From Collinsella sp. (GTDB lineage Bacteria > Actinomycetota > Coriobacteriia > Coriobacteriales > Coriobacteriaceae), in the NCBI GenBank assembly GCA_022745215.1, contig JAIIWC010000021.1:1-26290 (forward strand): DNA of 26,290 nt. The letters are read 5' to 3'. The notes under the pieces are model-generated. The model was given only the letters and a program-made list of their open reading frames with translations. It was not told where the DNA came from and did not search any database. Below are positions 14,940-22,161 of this stretch, piece by piece. Numbering within the stretch: the stretch's first letter is position 1; each line of letters opens with the position of its first letter. Position numbers and translations under genes: made by a program.

Positions 14940-14970
14940 ATATCCCCAAATCGGTTTGAATTGGGGATAT
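14940..14970. promoter_or_regulatory. Perfect inverted repeat upstream of the diguanylate cyclase gene
   Basis: ATATCCCCAA (14940-14949) and TTGGGGATAT (14961-14970) are perfect 10-bp inverted repeats with an 11-base spacer, 39 bases before the start codon. On the minus strand TATGAT overlaps the inner edge and could be a -10 element, which would place the repeat as an operator over the promoter. A hairpin in a read-through transcript is the alternative. Confidence 0.5.
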
Positions 14971-15029
14971 AAGTTAGCTAATGGGGACAAATGCCCCCCT
15001 TCGGCGGTGGCGTTTTGCGCGCGAGCGTA

Positions 15030-17747
15030 TCAGTTGTTATTGCCGCCATCGAGCAATGCCTCAAAATCCTTCGCCGGCATGGGACGGTAGTAGAGGAAGC
15101 CCTGAGCGTAGCGGGCGCCCATCTGTCGTAGCATGTTCGCCTGCTCATTTGTCTCGACGCCTTCGACCACGACGGGCAGATGGAGCGACTGCGCCATCTC
15201 GAGCATAGACGACACGATCTGGGAGCTCCGGTTGTCGGTTTTCCCATCAGGCAAAAAGGTGCGGTCGAGCTTGATAACATCGACGTTGACGTTCTTGAGC
15301 ATCGCGAGCGTGGACTGGCCGGTGCCAAAATCGTCCATATAGGTCGAGAAGCCGCGGGTGTGCAGGTCGGCTGTCAGTTTGTCCACGGCTTCGGACTCCC
15401 CCGTATAAGCCGTCTCGGTGATCTCGATACGCATGAGCTCGGGCGGTAGGTTGTATTGGGCGGCGAGCGCCCCCATATGTTCGGCAACGTCGCAGGCAAG
15501 GATATCCACGCGCGACACATTAAGCGAGACCGGAACCACGCGAAGTCCTCGATCGATGCGCTTGCGCAGCCACGAGGCGACACCCTGCCAAATGTACTTG
15601 TCGAGCGTCACCACAAAGCCGCTTTCCTCGAGCGCCGGGATAAAGGACGCGGGCGGAATTAACGATCCATCTTTGTCGATCCAGCGTGTGAGCGCCTCGG
15701 CGCCAATGATCTCGCCGGTTTCCATATCAACCAGTGGCTGCAGGTAGTAGGTGATGCGGTCGTTTGAGAGCGCATACTGGAACTCGGTGAGGGTGCGGTG
15801 AAACGCAACCTCGCGCTTGTATTCCTCGGGGCGAAAGACGGCAATGCGATCCTTAAAGTCGTTTTTCGCGCGCCGATTGGTAAACATGGCCTTGGCCTGT
15901 GCATCGATGGTGATTTCCTCGTTGGAGTCGATGGGGTAGACACCCATGGACGGCCAGAAACCTACGCCGTTATCATGCTTGGCCACGGCCTCGCGAACGC
16001 GGTTATAGATTTGATGGACGGTGTCGTGCTCAAAGGGGATGAGTACGCAAAAGTCATCTTGGCCCCAGTACCCTGCGACGCCCATGTCGGCATTCTCGAT
16101 GTCCTTGAGGACCGTGCCCACATCGGCGAGCATGCGGTCGCCCTCGGCCTGTCCGTGCCATTCGTTGAACAGCCGCATGTGTCCCATGTCGACGGTAGTG
16201 ATACACCAAGCGCCGTCGCGCCCTGTCCTCAGAAATGCGTTGGCACGCCGCATAAACTCGCTGGGTCGATAGAGGCCCGTGAGCGTATCGATGCGTTCGG
16301 CGACGGCGCTTTTGCGCTCAATTTCAGGTATGGGGAGGCTGTCGTTGGGAACAAGCCCGCCGGCCGCACGAAGACGACGGTCGAGCTCGCCTAAAACGGC
16401 GGTCGCTTGATTGATTAAGCGCTCGTAAAAGGCCGGAACGACGAGGCAGACGGGGGTAATGGTATCGCCCGCGATTTGAACAGGAGCGAAAACGGCTTCT
16501 TTAAGATGATGGGCCAGTTGCTCGAATGCCTCGTGGCCCAACTCGTTGCTAAGCACGACGAACTGGGCGTTTCGTGAGCGGAAGACGCGACTCCTGCCGC
16601 GGGTGATCGACAACATGCGGCCTGCGTATTCGGCGAGCATGTTGTCGACAGCCTCGGCCCCATAGAGCTCGTTGAGCTTTGCCGTGCCGCGAACGCGGAC
16701 CGCTATAAGCCCCGTCTCGCAACGGTCGCGACGGCAAGCATCGATAGCGTTGATCAGCATACGCTGCGTTCCGAGGCCCGTAGCGGCGTCGACGGTTTCG
16801 GCAAGCGAATGGTTGACGAGCTCGCCGACATAGAGCGAGGGGGTATTTCCGTCGCCGTCGATACGAAACCCGCGAGCGCGGCAAAGGACGTAGCCGCCCG
16901 CGGCATTGCGCATGCGGTACTGCATGACGCGGCGGTGTTTGGAGCCGTTGTAGATTTGGTCGATATCGCTGGTATAGGCCTCAAGGTCATCGGGATGGAC
17001 ACGCGTTTTCCAGTAATCGTGGCAGTTGTCGATATGCTCGGAAGGAAGACCGAGATCGCGCAAGGCGCCTTGTGACCAAAGGGTGCGATGCTTGTCCAAG
17101 TTCTCGATAAAGCAATAACGGCCTTCGTTGAGCATCGAAAAGGCATCGAAAACGCGGTCGCTTATTTCGAAGTCGTCGGCGTGGACTTGCACGATATTGC
17201 GTCGATCAAGGTGCATGGCATGGCGCAGCTTGTAGTCGTACATGCGATGGTCGGCATCGAGTGTCATGCGATTGGAGGCTTCGCCCAGGGCGGGGTCGGC
17301 GTGTGCCACTCCGTAGCTAAACGAGTGAGGCATCTCGGAATCGTTGTTTTTGAGTAGGACCGTTCGGCAGTGTTCCAGGCGCTCGGCGAGGTCGTCCTCG
17401 GTCGCAATCGTAGACAGGATGGCAAACTCGTCGCCGCCTATGCGAAACGCCGCCTCGTCCACCTTCATATACAGCTTGAGATAGAGACTTACCTGCAAGA
17501 TATAGCGGTTGCCCTCGTCATGCCCAAAGACGTCGTTGCAGTGCTTAAGGTTATCGATGTCGATAAACGCCATGGTCACGGGCAGTTCCTGCTCCCAGAT
17601 TTCCTCTAGGGAACGGGCAAAGCCGCCGCGGTTGCCAAGTCCGGTGAGCTGGTCGGTAAAGGCCGTCCTAATCAGATCATCCTGACGCTCGAGAAGGTCA
17701 CGGACGGTCTTTTCGAGCGTTTTGGTGTAATTGCTGACGGTGTCCAT
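15030..17747 (-). CDS. Cyclic-di-GMP enzyme: GGDEF, PAS-like, two degenerate GGDEF, EAL
   Basis: The 905-residue soluble protein contains an intact first GGDEF (RIGGDEF, 102-108), a PAS-like domain (about 200-310), a degenerate GGDEF (about 322-460, RSRNAQF in place of the motif), a second degenerate GGDEF (about 485-640, WGQDDF) and an EAL phosphodiesterase domain (about 650-900). EAL residues look complete: EALTRW (684-689), Asn743, Glu775, DDFGTG (805-810), Lys826 and EGVET (862-866). It could both make and break down cyclic di-GMP, with the balance set by the PAS and degenerate domains. No RxxD inhibitory site precedes GGDEF. ATG 17747 has only a weak site (AGAAAG); the upstream extension begins TTG and looks untranslated. 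Confidence 0.87.
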   Translation of the reverse strand: MDTVSNYTKTLEKTVRDLLERQDDLIRTAFTDQLTGLGNRGGFARSLEEIWEQELPVTMAFIDIDNLKHCNDVFGHDEGNRYILQVSLYLKLYMKVDEAAFRIGGDEFAILSTIATEDDLAERLEHCRTVLLKNNDSEMPHSFSYGVAHADPALGEASNRMTLDADHRMYDYKLRHAMHLDRRNIVQVHADDFEISDRVFDAFSMLNEGRYCFIENLDKHRTLWSQGALRDLGLPSEHIDNCHDYWKTRVHPDDLEAYTSDIDQIYNGSKHRRVMQYRMRNAAGGYVLCRARGFRIDGDGNTPSLYVGELVNHSLAETVDAATGLGTQRMLINAIDACRRDRCETGLIAVRVRGTAKLNELYGAEAVDNMLAEYAGRMLSITRGRSRVFRSRNAQFVVLSNELGHEAFEQLAHHLKEAVFAPVQIAGDTITPVCLVVPAFYERLINQATAVLGELDRRLRAAGGLVPNDSLPIPEIERKSAVAERIDTLTGLYRPSEFMRRANAFLRTGRDGAWCITTVDMGHMRLFNEWHGQAEGDRMLADVGTVLKDIENADMGVAGYWGQDDFCVLIPFEHDTVHQIYNRVREAVAKHDNGVGFWPSMGVYPIDSNEEITIDAQAKAMFTNRRAKNDFKDRIAVFRPEEYKREVAFHRTLTEFQYALSNDRITYYLQPLVDMETGEIIGAEALTRWIDKDGSLIPPASFIPALEESGFVVTLDKYIWQGVASWLRKRIDRGLRVVPVSLNVSRVDILACDVAEHMGALAAQYNLPPELMRIEITETAYTGESEAVDKLTADLHTRGFSTYMDDFGTGQSTLAMLKNVNVDVIKLDRTFLPDGKTDNRSSQIVSSMLEMAQSLHLPVVVEGVETNEQANMLRQMGARYAQGFLYYRPMPAKDFEALLDGGNNN

Positions 17748-18071
17748 GTTGTAAGCGGCTTTCTGGGGTCGGGGCGGATGACGTCGGGCGAGCTCGTAGT
17801 GTACACGCGTCGTTGCTCGGCGCCTTGCGTGTATCCAGGCCCCCGCCTTGCTGCGTTGTTGAGTTACTTTGCCGGCTAATGTTCGCTGTTGATAACTGCT
17901 GAGTAGTGTAAACAACAGTACGCAATTATATATGGGTGTCCATGCTGTTGGCGGCTACTATTCGCCAAGCGGTAGCGCGACAATGCGATGTTCGATGAAA
18001 ATGCGACTGAGTCGATATATGTTGACGGGTATACTTGTCCCGTTTTAAAACGCAGGAACGGAGATGGTCAC
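17748..18071. promoter_or_regulatory. Divergent promoter region between the GGDEF-EAL and patatin genes
   Basis: These 324 bases hold no credible gene. On the minus strand a perfect TATAAT lies at 17930-17925 but without a good -35, giving a leader of about 170 bases before the GGDEF-EAL start. That leader contains an ACACGC/GCGTGT inverted repeat (17803-17808 with 17827-17832). On the plus strand TATACT at 18030-18035 may be a -10 for the patatin gene, which would argue against starting that protein at 17988. Confidence 0.35.
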
Positions 18072-18941
18072 ATGGCACAGCCGGATACGACGCGCACGGT
18101 GGGGCTTGCGCTCGAGGGAGGCGGCTACCGCGGTATGTATACGGCGGGCGTGCTCGACGTCTGGATGGAGCACGGTTTGACCTGCGACCATATGGTGGGC
18201 GTTTCGGCGGGCGCGGCGTTTGGCTACAACTTTAAATCGCGGCAGATTGGGCGCGCCATTCGCTACAACAAGGCCTATTGTGCCGACAAGCGCTATGCGA
18301 GCGTGACAAGCTGGCTGCGAACCGGTGACATGTTCAATGCCGATTTTGCCTATCACGAGGTGCCCATTGAGCGCGATCCCATCGACTTGGAGGCGTATCG
18401 CGCCTGTCCCATGCGATTTACGTGCGTGTGTACCGATATCGAGACGGGCAAGGCTGTCTATCACGATTTGCCGTATGGCGACGAGCGCGATATCGAGTGG
18501 ATCCGGGCGTCGTCTGCTATTCCTGTGGCGACGCGTCCCGTTGCTATTGACGGGCATAAGTATCTGGATGGTGGCGTGGCTGATTCTATCCCCAGTGCAT
18601 GGCTGTTTGCGCAGGGGTATGACCGCAATATCGTGGTGCTCACGCAGCCGGCGGGCTTTGTGAAGCAGCCCAACAGCGTGATGTCCATGCTGCGGCGCGT
18701 GTTCCGTCACTATCCGGAGTTTGTCGCAGCGCTTGAGCATCGGCATGAGGTCTACAATGCCACGCTCGATGACCTGGCACGTCGCGAGGCTGCCGGCGAG
18801 GTCTTTGTGGTGCGGCCGAGCGAATCGGTGAAGGTGCCGTCGCTGTGCCGCGAACCGGATGAGCTCGAGCGCATCTACCAGGTCGGCCGCCACGATGCGG
18901 AGGCGACTTTGCCGGCGTTGGAAGCGTATCTGGCGGGGTAA
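18072..18941 (+). CDS. Patatin-like phospholipase family protein
   Basis: The 289-residue protein has the oxyanion loop GLALEGGGYRGMY (near residue 13), the nucleophile elbow GVSAG (G-x-S-x-G) and the catalytic Asp in YLDGGVADSIP, so the Ser-Asp dyad is complete. Such enzymes cleave acyl esters of membrane lipids and act in the cytoplasm or at the membrane; no signal peptide is present. The C-terminal third (RVFRHYPEFVAALEHRHEVYN onward) matches bacterial patatins of this length. I chose ATG 18072, which follows ACGGAGATGGTCAC; a start at 17988 would add 28 residues with no family resemblance. It is divergent from the GGDEF-EAL gene and convergent with thiE. Confidence 0.87.
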   Translation: MAQPDTTRTVGLALEGGGYRGMYTAGVLDVWMEHGLTCDHMVGVSAGAAFGYNFKSRQIGRAIRYNKAYCADKRYASVTSWLRTGDMFNADFAYHEVPIERDPIDLEAYRACPMRFTCVCTDIETGKAVYHDLPYGDERDIEWIRASSAIPVATRPVAIDGHKYLDGGVADSIPSAWLFAQGYDRNIVVLTQPAGFVKQPNSVMSMLRRVFRHYPEFVAALEHRHEVYNATLDDLARREAAGEVFVVRPSESVKVPSLCREPDELERIYQVGRHDAEATLPALEAYLAG

Positions 18942-18951
18942 GGTTCGCATA

Positions 18952-18999
18952 CGGAAAGCGCATCCCGGAATGGACGTTCGAACCGGGATGCGCTTTCCG
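18952..18999. terminator. Long hairpin between convergent patatin and thiE genes
   Basis: CGGAAAGCGCATCCCGG (18952-18968) pairs perfectly over 17 bp with 18983-18999, around a 14-base loop. It begins 10 bases after the patatin stop codon and ends 43 bases before the thiE end. No T-run follows on either strand, so it is a strong RNA 3' structure more than a textbook intrinsic terminator. Confidence 0.6.
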
Positions 19000-19042
19000 C
19001 TATTGAAGATATGAGGTTGCGAATCAGCTGCTCGGCCTATGC

Positions 19043-19738
19043 CTATGCCTGCTGCCAGGTGTCGACAAGTTCCTTGGCTGCGGCGTGGGGGTCGTCGGCA
19101 CTGCAGACGGCGCTCACCACAAAGAAGCCGTCGACGCCGGTTGCCTTAAGCTGCGGCAAGTCGGCCGTCTTAACGCCGCCGCCCACCACGATGGGCACGG
19201 GGCTTGCCACGTGGAGTGCGGCCAGGTCCTCAAAGCTCTTGGTGATGATGGAGCCATCGGCCGCGCGTCCGCAGTCGCGCTTGGTCTCGGTCTCGTGGAG
19301 CGGGCCGATGCCCAGGTAGTCGACCAGACTCATGTCGGCGGTTTTGACGTACTCGAGCATCTCCTCGCAACGGGCGGAAAGGCCCACGATGGCATCGGGG
19401 CCCAGCAGCTTGCGACAGACCTCGACGGGAATATCGCTCTGACCCACGTGCACGCCGTCGACAGCAATACCCTGCTCGCGCGCGGCGAGCACGCAGTCAA
19501 GGCGGTCGTCGATCAGCAAGGCGACCTGACCGGTCTTGCCGGCCTGTGCGATTGCCTGCGCGGTGTCGCCGGTCAGCGCAATGATCTCGCGGGCGCTTGC
19601 CACCTTGGAGCGCACCTGGATGCAGGTAAAGCCGGCGTCGAGTGCCTGGGCCACTACATCGCCCACGGGGCGCCCGAGCGTGTTTTCGGGGCCGAGTACC
19701 AGATAGGCCGAGATATCAAGGTTGTCGCGGATGCTCAT
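19043..19738 (-). CDS. thiE: Thiamine-phosphate synthase
   Basis: The 231-residue TIM-barrel protein joins hydroxymethylpyrimidine diphosphate to hydroxyethylthiazole phosphate to give thiamine phosphate. Family marks are CIQVRSK (thiE strand 2, usually VQLREK), LLIDDRLD, GVHVGQSDIP, LGIGPLHETETKRD (the pyrophosphate loop, usually GPxFxTxTK) and PIVVGGGV. Length matches the family (about 210-230). Start ATG 19738 follows GGAGG and overlaps the stop of the upstream thiamine-binding protein gene by ATGA, so translation is coupled. It is the last gene of the operon behind the TPP riboswitch. Confidence 0.92.
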   Translation of the reverse strand: MSIRDNLDISAYLVLGPENTLGRPVGDVVAQALDAGFTCIQVRSKVASAREIIALTGDTAQAIAQAGKTGQVALLIDDRLDCVLAAREQGIAVDGVHVGQSDIPVEVCRKLLGPDAIVGLSARCEEMLEYVKTADMSLVDYLGIGPLHETETKRDCGRAADGSIITKSFEDLAALHVASPVPIVVGGGVKTADLPQLKATGVDGFFVVSAVCSADDPHAAAKELVDTWQQA

Positions 19739-20076
19739 CGTGCTTCCTCCTGCTTTTTGATCTGCGCTTCCATGCGCTCGAGTTTACCGGTCATGGTGTC
19801 GGTAAATCCGGGTCGAATATCGGCTTTGAGCACGACTTCGGTGCGGATGCCCTTGCTCGCCAACACAAAGGTCGCGTCGCGCACGACCTGCATGACCTCG
19901 TCCCAGTCGCCCTCGATCTCGGTGAACATCGAGGTGGTGCGGTTGGGAAGGCCGCTCTCGCGGATGACACGCACGACCTCGGCGACCTCGGCGGATAGCT
20001 CGTCGCCGGTGCCGCATGGGGCGATGGCCACGGCAACGAGCGTGTTCATGCCGGCATTGGTTGCGGGTTCGGACAT
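19735..20076 (-). CDS. Thiamine-binding protein, MTH1187/YqgV family (COG0011)
   Basis: The 113-residue protein has the compact ferredoxin-like fold sequence of the family: VAVAIAPCGTGDELSAEVAEVVRVIRESG, then the TTSMFTEIEGDWDEVMQVV segment and a final helix. MTH1187-type proteins bind thiamine or its precursors in oligomers and are common in TPP-controlled operons; their exact role is unclear. Its place between thiM and thiE supports a part in thiazole or pyrimidine salvage. The start ATG 20076 has AGGAGG 8 bases upstream; a second in-frame ATG lies 9 codons later and would fit the usual family N-terminus (MNTLVAVAI) too. Three bases separate it from thiM. Confidence 0.85.
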   Translation of the reverse strand: MSEPATNAGMNTLVAVAIAPCGTGDELSAEVAEVVRVIRESGLPNRTTSMFTEIEGDWDEVMQVVRDATFVLASKGIRTEVVLKADIRPGFTDTMTGKLERMEAQIKKQEEAR

Positions 20077-20079
20077 GGC

Positions 20080-20919
20080 TTATGCCTCCTCGAGCTCGAG
20101 TCGGTTGTCGGCAATGTCCTGGGCGGTTGCGCGGTAGAGCTCGTCGATAAAGGCGACCTTAAAGCTTGCCGGGGCATCGGCGACAGCGACGGCACGCGTG
20201 CCGGCGACGTTGTAGACGGCGGTGCCACAGATGGCTGCCGTAAACGGATCGGCAGCGCAGGCGTACACAGCCAGCACACCGCCCTGCGAACAACCGCAGC
20301 CGGTGATCTTGGACATGAGCGGGCTGCCGCCGTGGGACTTGGCCACGGTCGTGCCGTCGGTGATCAGGTCGACTTCGCCCGAGACCACTACGGCGCCGCC
20401 GGTGTAGCGAGCGAGCGCCACAGCGGCATCGCGGGCGGCGTCGACCGTGTCGGTGGTATCGACACCGCGCACGCGGCTCAGATCGGCCGCCTCGCCCTCA
20501 AGACCCCACAGGCCGGCGAGCGCGATGATCTCGGAGGCGTTGCCGCGCACGATGGCGGGTTTGTACTGCTTGAGCTCGTTTACCAGCTGGGTGCGCAGGC
20601 TACCGATGCCCAGACCAACCGGATCGAGTACCCAGGGCTTGCCGGCGTCGTGTGCCGCCTTGGCCGCGCGGGGAATCGTCTGCTCGTAGATGGGGAAGAG
20701 CGTGCCCATATTGAGATAAATGGCGCCGCCGCCGGCAACGAGCGCCTCGCCCTCGTCGGGCAGATAGACCATGGCGGCCGATCCGCCCACGGCGAGCTGT
20801 GCGTTGGCGACAAAGTCGATCGTCACCGTGTTAGTGATGGAGCCCGCCATCGGATTGGTGGCGCGAATCATCTCCACGGCCTTGACCACATTTTGCTTAA
20901 GCTGTTCCGGATCAATCAC
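20080..20919 (-). CDS. thiM: Hydroxyethylthiazole kinase
   Basis: The 279-residue ribokinase-like enzyme phosphorylates salvaged hydroxyethylthiazole. Marks include PMAGSITNTVTIDFVANAQLAVGGSAAM, where the family usually reads NxVTxxxxAN, VLDPVGLGIGSLRT, VRGNASEIIALAG (a signature of ThiM), GEVDLITDG and the ATP/anion-hole motif ITGCGCSQGGVLA, where the family usually reads GTGCxL. The start is GTG 20919: it is 8 bases after AGGAGG, while the ATG in between is out of frame and stops at once. It is first in the operon, 23 bases after the riboswitch terminator. The set thiM-thiE points to salvage of thiamine parts; thiD is not in the window. Confidence 0.92.
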   Translation of the reverse strand: MIDPEQLKQNVVKAVEMIRATNPMAGSITNTVTIDFVANAQLAVGGSAAMVYLPDEGEALVAGGGAIYLNMGTLFPIYEQTIPRAAKAAHDAGKPWVLDPVGLGIGSLRTQLVNELKQYKPAIVRGNASEIIALAGLWGLEGEAADLSRVRGVDTTDTVDAARDAAVALARYTGGAVVVSGEVDLITDGTTVAKSHGGSPLMSKITGCGCSQGGVLAVYACAADPFTAAICGTAVYNVAGTRAVAVADAPASFKVAFIDELYRATAQDIADNRLELEEA

Positions 20920-20941
20920 TGCACATGCCTCCTTGGCATAG

Positions 20942-20971
20942 AAAAGGGGCGCTGTGCATAGACAGTGCCCC
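20942..20971 (-). terminator. Terminator of the TPP riboswitch expression platform
   Basis: On the minus strand GGGGCACTGT pairs with ACAGCGCCCC (one mismatch) and is followed by TTTT. It lies between the aptamer and the thiM ribosome binding site, as expected for transcriptional attenuation when TPP is bound. Confidence 0.88.
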
Positions 20972-20983
20972 TGTAAAGGCGGC

Positions 20984-21075
20984 ATGCTCCCTACGCCAGC
21001 ATTAACTGACAGGTTCAAAGGATTGGGCCCTATGCCCTCTCAGCCTTGTGGTTTGCACCGCCGGCACTCCCGCAT
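20984..21075 (-). promoter_or_regulatory. TPP riboswitch (THI element)
   Basis: On the minus strand the conserved elements appear in order: GGGAGTGCC, GGCTGAGAGGG (CTGAGA at 21043-21038), CCTTTGAACCTG (ACCTG at 21014-21010) and GCTGGCGTAGGGA (21000-20988). The outer ATGC/GCAT helix closes it. These are the invariant parts of the thiamine pyrophosphate aptamer. The downstream hairpin with a T-run gives an OFF switch for thiM, the thiamine-binding gene and thiE. Confidence 0.96.
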
Positions 21076-21103
21076 CGAATCTGTTGCTCCCTATACTAGC
21101 GCA

Positions 21104-21136
21104 CCTGCCAAAAAGGGACAGGTTTATTTTGGCGGG
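21104..21136. repeat. 33-bp palindromic intergenic repeat, copy 2
   Basis: Begins CCTGCCAAAA and ends TTTTGGCGGG, with the AGGGACAGGTTTA core; same orientation as the copy at 1011. It lies 29 bases upstream of the TPP aptamer (minus strand) and forms an inverted pair with the copy at 21171. Confidence 0.85.
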
Positions 21137-21170
21137 TGCTAACAGGGGCGCTGCATGTTCCCAGACAAAA

Positions 21171-21203
21171 CCTGCCAGAATAAACCTGTCCCTTTTTGGC
21201 AGG
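21171..21203. repeat. 33-bp palindromic intergenic repeat, copy 3, inverted
   Basis: The reverse complement matches the copy at 21104 at 31 of 33 positions, and its ends CCTGCCA/TGGCAGG are complementary. The two face each other across 34 bases, the arrangement called a REPIN when built from REP sequences. It ends 39 bases before the HAD gene. Confidence 0.85.
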
Positions 21204-21242
21204 CCGTTACAATGGTTACGGTGAAAATGACTGGGGGACTCT

Positions 21243-22151
21243 ATGATTAAACTTGTGCTGACCGATATGGACGATACGCTGATTCCAGCCGGGCATGACG
21301 GTGCCAGTGACTACGCCATTGAGGGTATTCATGCCATGCAGGCGGCTGGTCTGCACTTTGGCCCGGTTTCGGGTCGCCAACCGTCCGCGATGGGCTGGAT
21401 GTTCAAAAATCGTTCTGAGTGCTTTTCGACCGGTGCGTTCTGCAACGGCCAGGTCATGTTTGTCGACGGTCAGGCGGTCGCTTCGCGCGCGACCGACAAC
21501 GATGCTCTGATGCGTCTGGCCGATTACCTCGAACAAGAGACTAACGATACCTATCTAAAGGTCTACAGCCTGGGTGACGACTTTTGGGATAACGATGCCT
21601 ATTGCGTGACGAGCGACCCCGAGCGCGTGCGTCGCGCCATGGAGTCGGGCGGCAACGCATGGCTCAAGGGCGAAGAGGCTCCGTGCCGTCCCGTTGTCGA
21701 TGATGCCCCGGTATACAAGGCGAATATCTGGAGCGCCCGCTCGCGTGAGGAGCTCGCGGAGCTACGTGAGCGCGTTGCCGCTGAGGTACCGGAGCTCTCA
21801 CTCGTGTTTCCCAACAATCGTGTGCGCCTGTTCGATATCCTTCCAGCAGGTTGGGACAAGGGTTGCGCCGCGCTGGAGCTGGCGCGCGCTTTGGACCTGA
21901 CGCTCGACGAGGTGGCCGTATTCGGTGATTCCGATAACGATCTACCCATGATCGATGCCGTTCCCAACTCCGTTGCAGTCGCCAATGCCAACGAGGCTGT
22001 CACGGCTGCCGCGCGCTGGCATATCGGCGCTGCGGTAGACGATGCGGTTGCCGGGGCTCTGCATCAGATTGCCGCCTGCGCTGCGACGGGGGAGATGCCG
22101 CCGTTTATGCGTCAGATGGATGCGACGGGTTTCGACGTCACGAACGTCTAG
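21243..22151 (+). CDS. HAD-superfamily Cof-type phosphatase
   Basis: The 302-residue protein has HAD motif I DMDDT (8-12), motif II in FGPVSGRQPS, the Lys of motif III in the GWDKGCAALEL segment and motif IV GDSDND (near 228-233). These place it in the Cof/IIB subclass with a large cap (about residues 85-190). Members dephosphorylate sugar phosphates or cofactors such as pyridoxal phosphate or flavin mononucleotide; the substrate is not clear. ATG 21243 follows a weak GGGGG site. A LysR regulator starts 10 bases after its stop, so the two are likely co-transcribed. Confidence 0.88.
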   Translation: MIKLVLTDMDDTLIPAGHDGASDYAIEGIHAMQAAGLHFGPVSGRQPSAMGWMFKNRSECFSTGAFCNGQVMFVDGQAVASRATDNDALMRLADYLEQETNDTYLKVYSLGDDFWDNDAYCVTSDPERVRRAMESGGNAWLKGEEAPCRPVVDDAPVYKANIWSARSREELAELRERVAAEVPELSLVFPNNRVRLFDILPAGWDKGCAALELARALDLTLDEVAVFGDSDNDLPMIDAVPNSVAVANANEAVTAAARWHIGAAVDDAVAGALHQIAACAATGEMPPFMRQMDATGFDVTNV

Positions 22152-22161
22152 GGAGGGCGCT

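Noticed and set aside
17748..17915. N-terminal extension of 56 residues on the GGDEF-EAL protein
   Set aside because: It would start at TTG without a ribosome binding site, is Arg-rich and low in structure, and the paralogue has no such extension.
17748..17920. Possible cyclic-di-GMP riboswitch in the leader of the GGDEF-EAL gene
   Set aside because: Parts such as AACGCAGCAAGGC loosely resemble the GEMM core, but the invariant GGGCAAACC and the receptor segments are missing.
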